DNA of 32,048 nt from an uncultured Lachnospiraceae bacterium (GTDB taxonomy: Bacteria > Bacillota > Clostridia > Lachnospirales > Lachnospiraceae), in assembly GCA_947589305.1 (NCBI GenBank), contig CANQAP010000014.1, positions 1-32,048 on the forward strand, written 5' to 3'. Positions 25,362 to 32,048 of this stretch are shown piece by piece. The position numbers and the translations under genes were made by a program. How positions within the stretch are numbered: position 1 is the first letter of the stretch; every line of letters begins with the position of its first letter. The notes under the pieces are model-generated. The model made no database searches. It saw nothing but the letters and a program-made list of their open reading frames with translations, and was not told where the DNA came from.

Positions 25362-27039
25362 TGGTATCTGTTTGATCGTAGTGGTATTGGTGATTTTATT
25401 CAGTATATCAGAGCATTCGGATGTTCAGGTGAAGCGGAATGATGAAGACGATCTCTATGCGAATCAGTTTTTAAAAGACTTGGCGTCGATGGATAATGAG
25501 CAGGGAATCTCCGTCTACATTGGGCAAAAATCACTTTCTTTTGCAGAAGAAAAACCGTATGTGAGTGATCGAGGATGCCTGATGTTTCCGGTCGATCAAC
25601 TGACAGATACCTTTAATTGTTCGACACAGATCTATGAAAACGGAAATATCCTTATTGAAAAAGGCATGAATTCCATCAGTCTGTATGTCAACAGCGCATC
25701 CGCGAAAGTCAACGGAACGATGATCGAACTGTCGGATAAAGTACAACTGTCGGATGACGAGTTGTTTGTTCCATTGGGCGACATCGCACAATATATCAAT
25801 TATAATTTCACCATGAATTATAAAGAAGCCTCCGTCAGAATGTCGCAGATCACGGCGGAGGTGGAACTGCCGGCAAGATATGATATGAGAGAACTGGATC
25901 GGGTAACACCGGTACGGGATCAGGGATTATATGGGACATGCTGGGCATTTGCATCCTTAGCGGCTTTGGAAACCACATTGACTCCGCAGGAAAAGCCGGT
26001 GTTTTCACCAGATCACATGAGCCTGAGCAACAGCTTTAGCTTGGGGCAAAACGAAGGCGGAGAATATACCATGGCGATCGCGTATCTGGCAAGCTGGCAG
26101 GGACCGGTATACGAACAAGATGATCCATACGGCGACGGAGAAACGGATAGGACGCTGCAGGCACGCAAGCATTTAGAGGAAGCGATGATCCTTGCTCCGA
26201 AAGATTATACGGCGATCAAAGAGGCGGTATATAAATACGGCGCGGTCGAAACATCGATCTATACGCAGATGAAAGCGGCAGACAGTTGGTCAAAGTATTA
26301 TAACCGTGAACGGGCTGCCTATAATTATGATCAGGAAGCGGTCTGCAATCATGATATTATCATTGTAGGATGGGATGATGATTTTCCGAAAGAATTTTTT
26401 ACGATCCAGCCGGAAGAAGACGGAGCATTTATATGCAAGAACAGTTGGGGAACGGAATTTGGAGAAGAGGGATATTTCTATGTATCCTATGAAGATGTCA
26501 ATATCGGTACAACGAATGTCGTGTACTCAAAATTAGGCAATGCCGATAATTTTGACCATATCTATCAATCGGACCTGCTGGGATGGATCGGGCAGCTCGG
26601 GTATAAGCGCGAATCTGCATATTTTGCAAATGTCTATCAGGCAGGTGAAAACGAGGAACTGGCGGCAGTATCGTTTTATGCAACGGATCAGGATACGGAT
26701 TATCAGGTGTATGTGGTCAAAGAGTTTGAAGACGAAAGCAGTCTCGATAACCGTGTGCTAGTCAAGGAAGGGACGTTCCAAGAGGCGGGATATTATACGG
26801 TTCGTTTAGATAATCCGGTCAAATTGACGGATCATGAAAAATTTGCAGTGGTGGTCTATATCCGTACGCCGAATTCGGAACATCCGATCGCCATCGAATA
26901 TGATGCCGGCGACCGCACGAAAGAATTCGATATCACGGACGGAGAGGGATATATCAGCCTGTATGGAAAGAAGTGGGCAAATACGGAAGAACATAAAGAC
27001 TGTAATCTGTGTTTAAAGGCATTTACGAATGACCGATAG
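25345..27039 (+). CDS. Secreted or membrane-anchored C1 (papain-like) peptidase
   Basis: A 564-residue exported cysteine protease. Residues 4-22 are a signal or anchor helix. Residues about 55-165 look like a copper-amine-oxidase-N-like beta domain (YVNSASAKVNG, LSDDELFVPLGDIAQYI). The papain core begins PARYDMRELDRVTPVRDQG: oxyanion Gln193, Cys199 in GTCWAFAS, His336 in CNHDIIIVGWDD and Asn366 in CKNSWGTEFGEEGY, all present. A C-terminal ~150-residue beta region (SDLLGWIGQLGYKRESAYFA) matches the lectin-like domain often fused to bacterial C1 peptidases. AAAGGAG lies 10 bases before the ATG. It likely acts at the cell surface; the target is unknown. Confidence 0.88.
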   Translation: MKRLISGICLIVVVLVILFSISEHSDVQVKRNDEDDLYANQFLKDLASMDNEQGISVYIGQKSLSFAEEKPYVSDRGCLMFPVDQLTDTFNCSTQIYENGNILIEKGMNSISLYVNSASAKVNGTMIELSDKVQLSDDELFVPLGDIAQYINYNFTMNYKEASVRMSQITAEVELPARYDMRELDRVTPVRDQGLYGTCWAFASLAALETTLTPQEKPVFSPDHMSLSNSFSLGQNEGGEYTMAIAYLASWQGPVYEQDDPYGDGETDRTLQARKHLEEAMILAPKDYTAIKEAVYKYGAVETSIYTQMKAADSWSKYYNRERAAYNYDQEAVCNHDIIIVGWDDDFPKEFFTIQPEEDGAFICKNSWGTEFGEEGYFYVSYEDVNIGTTNVVYSKLGNADNFDHIYQSDLLGWIGQLGYKRESAYFANVYQAGENEELAAVSFYATDQDTDYQVYVVKEFEDESSLDNRVLVKEGTFQEAGYYTVRLDNPVKLTDHEKFAVVVYIRTPNSEHPIAIEYDAGDRTKEFDITDGEGYISLYGKKWANTEEHKDCNLCLKAFTNDR

Positions 27040-27127
27040 CATCCGGTATTGGTAGAATCGAAAAAACCTTTGGAGGATTACGGGATCGAATCACATGCCT
27101 GTCTGCACGGCAGGAGAAGGAGATAGA

Positions 27128-27718
27128 ATGAAACGATTAATTTTTGCAACGGGGAATCAGGATAAATTAAGAGAAATTCGCGAGATCATGGCAGGCTTGG
27201 ATTATGAAATCCTGTCCATGAAAGAAGCGGGTGTTGAGGTGGATATCGAGGAAAACGGCACTACGTTTCGGGAAAATGCTTTGTTGAAAGCACGGGCGGT
27301 CCATCAGCTTTGTCATGAATTGGTGCTGGCGGATGATTCCGGCTTGGAAGTAGACTATATGGATCGGCAGCCGGGGGTATTCTCTCATCGGTTTGGCGGT
27401 GAGGATACACCGTACTCTATCAAAAATCAGATGATCATAGACCGCTTGGAAGGGGTGCCGGACGAGCAGCGTACCGCCCGCTTTGTCTGTGCGATCGCCG
27501 CCGTCTTTCCGGATGGCACGGAGCTGGTCAAAGAAGCGGCAATGGAAGGCAGAATCGGATATCGGGAAGCGGGAGAACATGGATTCGGATATGATCCGAT
27601 CTTCTATCTGCCGGAATTTCACTGTACCAGCGCGGAACTGTCGCCGGAGGATAAGAATGCGGTCAGCCACCGGGGAAAAGCCCTGCGGCTGATGCGGAAA
27701 GAATTAGAACAAAAATAA
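27128..27718 (+). CDS. rdgB: XTP/dITP pyrophosphatase (RdgB/HAM1)
   Basis: A 196-residue house-cleaning enzyme that hydrolyses non-canonical purine triphosphates (XTP, dITP, ITP) to keep them out of DNA and RNA. Family motifs in order: FATGNQDKLREI, VDIEENGTTFRENALLKA, VLADDSGLEVD (metal-binding Asp pair), HGFGYDPIF and VSHRGKALR. AAGGAG (27117-27122) is 5 bases before ATG 27128, so the upstream in-frame start is not used. It sits in a run of housekeeping genes with the YfcE-type phosphodiesterase, a pairing frequent in Clostridia. Confidence 0.95.
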   Translation: MKRLIFATGNQDKLREIREIMAGLDYEILSMKEAGVEVDIEENGTTFRENALLKARAVHQLCHELVLADDSGLEVDYMDRQPGVFSHRFGGEDTPYSIKNQMIIDRLEGVPDEQRTARFVCAIAAVFPDGTELVKEAAMEGRIGYREAGEHGFGYDPIFYLPEFHCTSAELSPEDKNAVSHRGKALRLMRKELEQK

Positions 27719-27854
27719 GACTGCGGGAAAACGACGGTCTCGCCAAACGATGTTCCGTCTGGAGATTGCCGTAAAGTGAGATGAAAAACGGAAGAACACA
27801 GACGGACGATCAGGCGGAAAACCGTATGGAAACGAATGTGGGAGGAAGACAGGC

Positions 27855-28391
27855 ATGCGTGTGTTGATAGTCAGTGATTCTCATGGCAGGAATGATTATG
27901 TGAAACAAGCCATGCAACAGACAGGGACGTTTGATGCGTTTATACATTTAGGGGATGTCGGAGCGGATGCGGAAGAACTGAAAACATTTGCCGCATGTCC
28001 TTCTTATATCGTGGCGGGTAACAACGACGTAGGGAGTGGATTGCCGGCAACGTTGACCGTGACGCTGGGCGGCAAAAAAATCTTTTTGACGCACGGACAT
28101 CGGTATGGGGTGGATTATGATGTCAGACGTCTGGGACTGCTTGGCACCATGAATCATATGGATATGGTCATGTTCGGACATACACATTATCCGTATTTAG
28201 ACCGGAGTGAGGAACTTATGATGCTAAATCCGGGCAGTCTGACGTATCCGAGGCAGGAAGGGAGAGCTAGGACATTTATGGTCATGGAGATTCATCCGGA
28301 GGGAAACGTAGATTTTTTCTGGCAGGAATTAGAGGAAGAGGGAAAGAGCAAAAAGAAAAGCTGGCTGGATCGGATATTTGAAGAACCTTAA
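27855..28391 (+). CDS. YfcE/MJ0936-type metallophosphodiesterase
   Basis: A 178-residue calcineurin-like phosphodiesterase. Metal ligands are in the usual order: DSH (Asp8, His10), GDV (Asp34), GNND (Asn56-Asn57-Asp58), THGH (His80, His82) and GHTH (His109, His111), followed by NPGSLTYPRQ. Related enzymes cleave phosphodiesters; the natural substrate is unknown. A Lys-rich C-terminal tail (KSKKKSWLDRIFEEP) extends beyond the core. GGAGGAAG lies before the ATG. The 136 bases upstream, after rdgB, hold no terminator or gene that I can see. Confidence 0.9.
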   Translation: MRVLIVSDSHGRNDYVKQAMQQTGTFDAFIHLGDVGADAEELKTFAACPSYIVAGNNDVGSGLPATLTVTLGGKKIFLTHGHRYGVDYDVRRLGLLGTMNHMDMVMFGHTHYPYLDRSEELMMLNPGSLTYPRQEGRARTFMVMEIHPEGNVDFFWQELEEEGKSKKKSWLDRIFEEP

Positions 28392-28430
28392 AAGAAGGCG
28401 GACGGATACAGGACAAACAGGAGAATCGGA

Positions 28431-29960
28431 ATGAAAAAGGGGAATGAATATGAAGTGATGATCACGGACTTTGATTTTCCAAACAAAGGCGTGACCGAGA
28501 TAGAGGAATATAGAGTAACGGTGAAGGGGGCTTTTGTAGGAGAACGGGTTCGTATCCGTATTACGAAAAAGAAAAACGGAAAGGGAGAAGGACGCTTATT
28601 AGAAGTGCTGGAACCGGCTCAGGAAGAAATCGCTTCGCCGTTTTGCAGACATTTTGGTGTGTGCGGCGGCTGTATGTACCAGACATTTCCGTACGATACC
28701 CAGTTAAAAATGAAAGAGACGCAGGTACGGAAGCTCTTGGATGGGGTTTGCGGATCTTACCGGTGGGAAGGAATCCTGCCAAGTCCGGTTCCAACCGCAT
28801 ATCGGAATAAGATGGAGTTTTCGTTTGGGGATGAGCGGAAGGATGGACCTTTGGCGCTGGGATTGCATCGAAAAGGCAGTTTCTATGATCTGGTGACAGT
28901 GGATGACTGCAAGATCGTAGATGCTGATTATAACCGGATCTTGTCCTGTACGTTAGAGCATTTCCGGAGACGGAATATCCCGTATTTTAAGAAGATGAGC
29001 CATGAAGGCTGTCTGCGGCATCTGGTGATCCGGCAGACCGCAAGGCAAAAGGCGCTTTTAATCAATTTAGTCGTCAGTTCACAGATCGGGCAGAGCGATA
29101 AAGGACAGATCCCATGTGGCGAGGGAGAGAGCGGATGCGACGAAACGGCAATACCGGATTCATACTTGGAATACATAAAAGAAGCTCTGGCACTGGACAT
29201 GTGGATACAGAGCCTGCAAGCGTTGGAACTGGACGGAAAGATTGCAGGCATTTTACTGACGCTCAACGACAGTCCGGCGGATGTCGTGCAAAGCGATAGA
29301 ACCTATCTGTTATACGGAGAGGATTTTGTATATGAAGAACTCTTAGGATTGCGTTTCCGTATTACGCCGTTTTCCTTTTTTCAGACGAATTCATTGGGGG
29401 CAGAAATTCTATATGAAAAGGTGAGAAGTTATGTGGGGGATGTCAGCGGTCAGGTGGTATTTGATCTGTATAGCGGCACCGGAACGATCGCTCAGATCCT
29501 TGCGGCTGTGGCAAAGAAAGTGGTGGGCGTCGAGATTGTGGAGGAAGCAGTTGAGGCAGCGAAAAAGAATGCCAAGCTGAACCGGCTGGACAACTGTGAG
29601 TTTATTGCAGGGGATGTACTGCATGTCTTGGATGAATTAGAGGAACTGCCGGATATGATCGTACTGGATCCCCCGCGGGATGGCATTCATCCCAAGGCGT
29701 TACATAAGATCATCCGGTACGGAGTGGAACGCATGGTGTATATATCCTGTAAGCCGACCAGTTTGGCAAGGGATTTGGTGACGCTACAGGCAGCAGGATA
29801 TCAGGTGATAAAAGCGTGCAGTGTGGATATGTTCCCGTGGACGGGGAATGTGGAGACGGTGGTCCAGTTGTACCACCAAAAGTCTACCGAGTTTTTTCAG
29901 GCCGATTATGAACCACAGAATAGTGATTACTTAGATAAGATGCCGGCTACAGCAACTTAG
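28431..29960 (+). CDS. 23S rRNA (uracil-5)-methyltransferase, RlmD/TrmA family
   Basis: A 509-residue SAM enzyme making 5-methyluridine in RNA (RlmD, RlmCD or TrmA-like). Residues 1-62 are a TRAM RNA-binding domain. The iron-sulfur Cys are C72, C78, C81 (CRHFGVCGGC) and C160. The SAM motif is VVFDLYSGTGTIAQ, with DPPRDGIHP at 413-421 and the catalytic Cys440 in YISCKPTSLARDL. A variable insert near 225-265 (GQIPCGEGESGCDETAIP) is an odd, Gly/Cys-rich loop. CAGGAGA precedes ATG. It closes the housekeeping run; the precise target base cannot be told from motifs. Confidence 0.94.
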   Translation: MKKGNEYEVMITDFDFPNKGVTEIEEYRVTVKGAFVGERVRIRITKKKNGKGEGRLLEVLEPAQEEIASPFCRHFGVCGGCMYQTFPYDTQLKMKETQVRKLLDGVCGSYRWEGILPSPVPTAYRNKMEFSFGDERKDGPLALGLHRKGSFYDLVTVDDCKIVDADYNRILSCTLEHFRRRNIPYFKKMSHEGCLRHLVIRQTARQKALLINLVVSSQIGQSDKGQIPCGEGESGCDETAIPDSYLEYIKEALALDMWIQSLQALELDGKIAGILLTLNDSPADVVQSDRTYLLYGEDFVYEELLGLRFRITPFSFFQTNSLGAEILYEKVRSYVGDVSGQVVFDLYSGTGTIAQILAAVAKKVVGVEIVEEAVEAAKKNAKLNRLDNCEFIAGDVLHVLDELEELPDMIVLDPPRDGIHPKALHKIIRYGVERMVYISCKPTSLARDLVTLQAAGYQVIKACSVDMFPWTGNVETVVQLYHQKSTEFFQADYEPQNSDYLDKMPATAT

Positions 29961-30070
29961 GGTAAAGTATTATGATGTGAGCAGTTATCAAAAATTGCTT
30001 GAGGTAATGAAGACTCTATAAATATCAGTACATCGAAGAGTATATAGTACATGAAAGGGTAAGAAATGCT

Positions 30071-30412
30071 ATGAATAAAGAAGCATTACAGTTTAGATTG
30101 TGTGGAAACGGTGATGTATTTATTTTACGAGAGCAAATAATGATTAATAACATGATTGTCGAAGAGAAGCAACCACGGGAAACCTTTTTTTCAATTTATG
30201 ATGATAGTTCTTATTATGGGATATTGCTTCCAATAGAATCCATTAATGATGAATTATTAAGGTTGGATGTGGAAATAATTTTAAAATTGCAAAATATTAT
30301 GGGTAATGTTTATTATGAAAAGATTTCATTGGAATTTACACGAGATAAAAAATGTAAATTGTGGACATTACACAAGAAGAACAATTCTTTTAGTAAAAAA
30401 ATGCAGTTATGA
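30071..30412 (+). CDS. Unknown AT-rich 113-residue protein
   Basis: Not recognised. A soluble-looking protein of alternating beta and charged segments (FRLCGNGDVFILREQ, ETFFSIYDDSSYYGILLPIE) ending in a Lys/Asn-rich tail. Its codons are strongly A/T-rich against the genes upstream, and the ribosome site (GAAAGGGTAAG) is rather far from the ATG. It marks the change from housekeeping to accessory DNA, so recent arrival is likely. It could be an antitoxin or immunity-type protein, but nothing in it proves that. Confidence 0.55.
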   Translation: MNKEALQFRLCGNGDVFILREQIMINNMIVEEKQPRETFFSIYDDSSYYGILLPIESINDELLRLDVEIILKLQNIMGNVYYEKISLEFTRDKKCKLWTLHKKNNSFSKKMQL

Positions 30413-30472
30413 ATTAATGATTTAAAATGTATAAAGCATGCTGATTTAAATAATATCTGAAGGAGGATAGTT

Positions 30473-30717
30473 ATGAGATACCTGATCAGTGAAACAACAC
30501 GGGAGGAACGTGAGAGGATCGTAAAAGAATCGTAAAAGAATCTCTCGGTAATATAGATGCAAGCTGTGACGGCTATATGGCGAGATTGGTTGAAATGTAT
30601 CAGGATTACATCGAGGGCAAGAGAGAGTTGTGGGAAATTAACATGGGATTTCGCACAAGCTATGTAAAAGATGATGAGGCACCGATTAGAACTTTGACTC
30701 AACAAGTAGTTTGGTGA
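30473..30717 (+). pseudogene. Small gene broken by an 11-bp tandem duplication
   Basis: GAAGGAGGATAG precedes ATG 30473, which reads MRYLISETTREERERIVKES then stops. CGTAAAAGAAT occurs twice in tandem (30520-30530 and 30531-30541). Deleting one copy restores the frame through DASCDGYMARLVEMYQDYIE and GKRELWEINMGFR to TGA 30715-30717, about 77 residues. The restored protein resembles a small charged helical protein common in Lachnospiraceae, function unknown to me. The strong ribosome site and one clean lesion point to recent loss. Confidence 0.65.
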
Positions 30718-30807
30718 GTTTATTGCATTATGGTCGCAACGGTGGTAGAATAAAAGTACGGATGTAGAGAGATGCTCCGTCAGCATATTAATAGGGAGGG
30801 ATGGAGT

Positions 30808-31827
30808 ATGGATTTATCCGGACAGGACAAGAAAACAGCTGCACCGGTGCCGAGTGAGATCGCGCAGAATTTAAAAGTGGCTGATGAAAATGCCGCATTT
30901 AAGTATGATGAGGCGGCGAGGAACATTGTGGCCCAGAAGTCGGTTCTGGCATATATATTAAAGAGCGCACTTGACGAATATGTGGAATATACGGTGCAGG
31001 AGATAGCAGAGAAGTTTATCGAGGGCGAGCCTGAACTGAGAAAGATCGCGGTCCATCCGGATCATCCGGACTGGCAGGATGATTCCGGCATGATGAGCGG
31101 GGATGACAAGATAGAAGGGAAACCTACTGCTGACAAGTCGCAGAGGGACGGTACAGTTTATTTTGACATTCGTTTTATCGCGGTTCTTCCGTCTGATGGC
31201 AACCGGATCGAGATTTTGATAAACTGCGAGATCCAGAACAAAGACACGCCGGGTTATCCGATTCCGAAGCGGGGCATTTATTATACGGCCAGAATGATTT
31301 CTTCCCAGCGGGGCACAATATTTAAAAACCAGGAGTACGGGAAGATCAAGAAATGCGTGAGCATCTGGCTGTGTGAAGATACGGCAGATGCCCGGTCCGA
31401 CACCATCAATAGATATTCTTTCACGGAAGAGTGCCTGAGAGGGGATTTCCGGGAGGAGAAAAAGGACTATGACCTGATGACGGTCGTGGTGCTGCGGCTT
31501 GGCAGAAAGGGAGAAAACAGCGGGGATAATGCGATTCGGTTATTGAGCAAGATGTTTTCTACAAATCTCAGCTATGAGGATAAGCTGGACGCGCTGCAGA
31601 ACGAGTTTAAGATCAGCGTGAGCAGGGAAATGAGTGAGGAGGTGCAGAGCATGTGCAACTTAAGTGTGGGTGTTTTAAATAAAGGCAAGATGGAACAGGC
31701 CAAAGAGACAGCGTATGAACTTCGGGATATGGGACTGCCGGATGAAAAAATTGCACGGGCAGTCAAGGTCAGCATGGATACGTTGCAGGCGTGGTTTGCA
31801 GAACGCGAGGCACTGCTTGTAAAGTAA
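30808..31827 (+). CDS. Rpn/PDDEXK_2 family transposase-like nuclease
   Basis: A 339-residue protein of the PD-(D/E)XK nuclease family annotated as putative transposase (Rpn, recombination-promoting nuclease group). The nuclease core shows TVYFDIRFIAVL (Asp) and ILINCEIQNKDTPG (Glu-x-Gln), followed by YYTARMISSQRG; the rest is helical with a C-terminal EEVQSMCNLSVGVLNKGKM segment. GGAGG (30795-30799) lies 8 bases before ATG 30808, so the longer frame from 30772 is not used. Such genes occur in many scattered copies, and related Rpn proteins have been linked to DNA cleavage and phage defence. Terminated by the hairpin at 31869. Confidence 0.85.
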   Translation: MDLSGQDKKTAAPVPSEIAQNLKVADENAAFKYDEAARNIVAQKSVLAYILKSALDEYVEYTVQEIAEKFIEGEPELRKIAVHPDHPDWQDDSGMMSGDDKIEGKPTADKSQRDGTVYFDIRFIAVLPSDGNRIEILINCEIQNKDTPGYPIPKRGIYYTARMISSQRGTIFKNQEYGKIKKCVSIWLCEDTADARSDTINRYSFTEECLRGDFREEKKDYDLMTVVVLRLGRKGENSGDNAIRLLSKMFSTNLSYEDKLDALQNEFKISVSREMSEEVQSMCNLSVGVLNKGKMEQAKETAYELRDMGLPDEKIARAVKVSMDTLQAWFAEREALLVK

Positions 31828-31868
31828 CAGGTGGTAGCTCATGTCGAAACGGAATGAAACAGCTTTAT

Positions 31869-31907
31869 AAAAAGACGGGTGAAAGCGACTGCTTTTCCCG
31901 TCTTTTT
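31869..31907 (+). terminator. Rho-independent terminator after the Rpn gene
   Basis: AAAAAGACGGG (31869-31879) pairs with CCCGTCTTTTT (31897-31907); inner GAAAGC/GCTTTT extends the stem around a GACT loop with one bulge. The run of T makes it a good terminator, and the A-run on the left arm makes it usable in both directions. Confidence 0.9.
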
Positions 31908-31929
31908 GTATGGCAGTCTTTTAATAAAC

Positions 31930-31946
31930 CACCTGCTATGCAGGTG
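31930..31946 (+). repeat. CACCTGC-TAT-GCAGGTG hairpin, possible IS200/IS605-type end
   Basis: A perfect 7-bp stem with a 3-base loop, some 90 bases before the ATG at 32039. IS200/IS605 elements carry such sub-terminal hairpins, recognised by their Tyr transposase, near the left end. The call is inference; the element body lies past the window. Confidence 0.35.
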
Positions 31947-31994
31947 TGACAACAGCCGCTTTAGCTTACAGAAAAAACCTCCAATGTTATACTT

Positions 31995-32017
31995 AGTATA
32001 GGTTCGCCAACCGTACT
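31995..32017 (+). promoter_or_regulatory. Leader hairpin just before the last gene
   Basis: AGTATAGGTT and AACCGTACT pair around a CGCC loop, with one bulged A and one G-U, ending 5 bases before AAAGGAGG. It could keep expression of the downstream gene low, as in IS200-type leaders. Confidence 0.35.
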
Positions 32018-32038
32018 AAAACAAAGGAGGTATCCAAA

Positions 32039-32048
32039 ATGGATGTAA
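32039..32048 (+). CDS. First codons of a gene running off the window
   Basis: ATG at 32039 with a strong AAAGGAGG (32023-32030) 8 bases upstream; only MDV is visible. The upstream hairpins suggest an IS200/IS605-type transposase, but three residues cannot confirm that. Confidence 0.4.

Noticed and set aside
26498..27670. Several 60-170 codon minus-strand ORFs over the C1 peptidase and rdgB
   Set aside because: They overlap well-recognised genes completely and have no ribosome sites or family features.
30473..30541. Programmed frameshift at the 11-bp repeat
   Set aside because: There is no slippery heptamer plus stimulatory structure; a simple tandem duplication explains the frame change.

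Overview
The window reads as chromosomal DNA of an anaerobic, probably spore-forming Firmicute of the Lachnospiraceae type. Supporting signs are AGGAGG-type ribosome sites on most genes, a BclA-like collagen protein, the DUF5717/DUF5716 gene pair, a DUF6485 protein, a papain-like protease with a lectin-like tail, and an Rpn/PDDEXK transposase-like nuclease. These family names come from recognition of the proteins, not from a search. I see no rRNA, tRNA, CRISPR array or phage.

Layout. Positions 1-2100: the 3' part of a GHKL sensor kinase, then a possible LytTR-type operator and a small-gene cluster (doubtful ORF, DUF6485 protein, unknown 93-residue protein, broken gene). 2173-5433: NCS2 purine permease, a gene-poor stretch with a disrupted small membrane-protein gene, a GNAT acetyltransferase and an extended SDR. 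5482-7427: a secreted-RNase island with a barnase-like lipoprotein, a second barnase fused behind cell-wall-binding repeats, and a barstar inhibitor overlapping it. 7448-8619: an AT-rich methyltransferase gene bracketed by two almost identical terminator hairpins. 8626-13575 (minus strand): a collagen-like spore-surface-type protein, and an apparent operon of PLP aminotransferase, cellobiose 2-epimerase-like protein and intracellular GH26 glycosidase.

13699-20633 (plus strand): four co-directional genes (DUF5717 giant protein, DUF5716 Hsp70/actin-fold protein, TPR-like protein, two-TM coiled-coil membrane protein). They look like one transcription unit and are the best candidate here for an undescribed system. 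20743-29960: valine-tRNA ligase, a tiny Ser/Asn/Lys-rich protein, a rhodanese, then housekeeping genes (THUMP rRNA methyltransferase, C1 peptidase, RdgB nucleotide pyrophosphatase, YfcE-type phosphodiesterase, TrmA/RlmD-type RNA methyltransferase). 29961-32048: an accessory end with an AT-rich orphan, a small gene broken by an 11-bp tandem duplication, an Rpn-family nuclease with a strong terminator, and the first codons of a gene preceded by hairpins that suggest an insertion-sequence end.

How they work together: the RNase/barstar genes form an exported toxin plus cytoplasmic immunity set. The epimerase and GH26 enzyme fit intracellular use of beta-mannan oligosaccharides. The DUF5717 operon joins an Hsp70/actin-like protein to large solenoid and membrane coiled-coil partners, which suggests an envelope-associated assembly or surveillance complex of unknown purpose.
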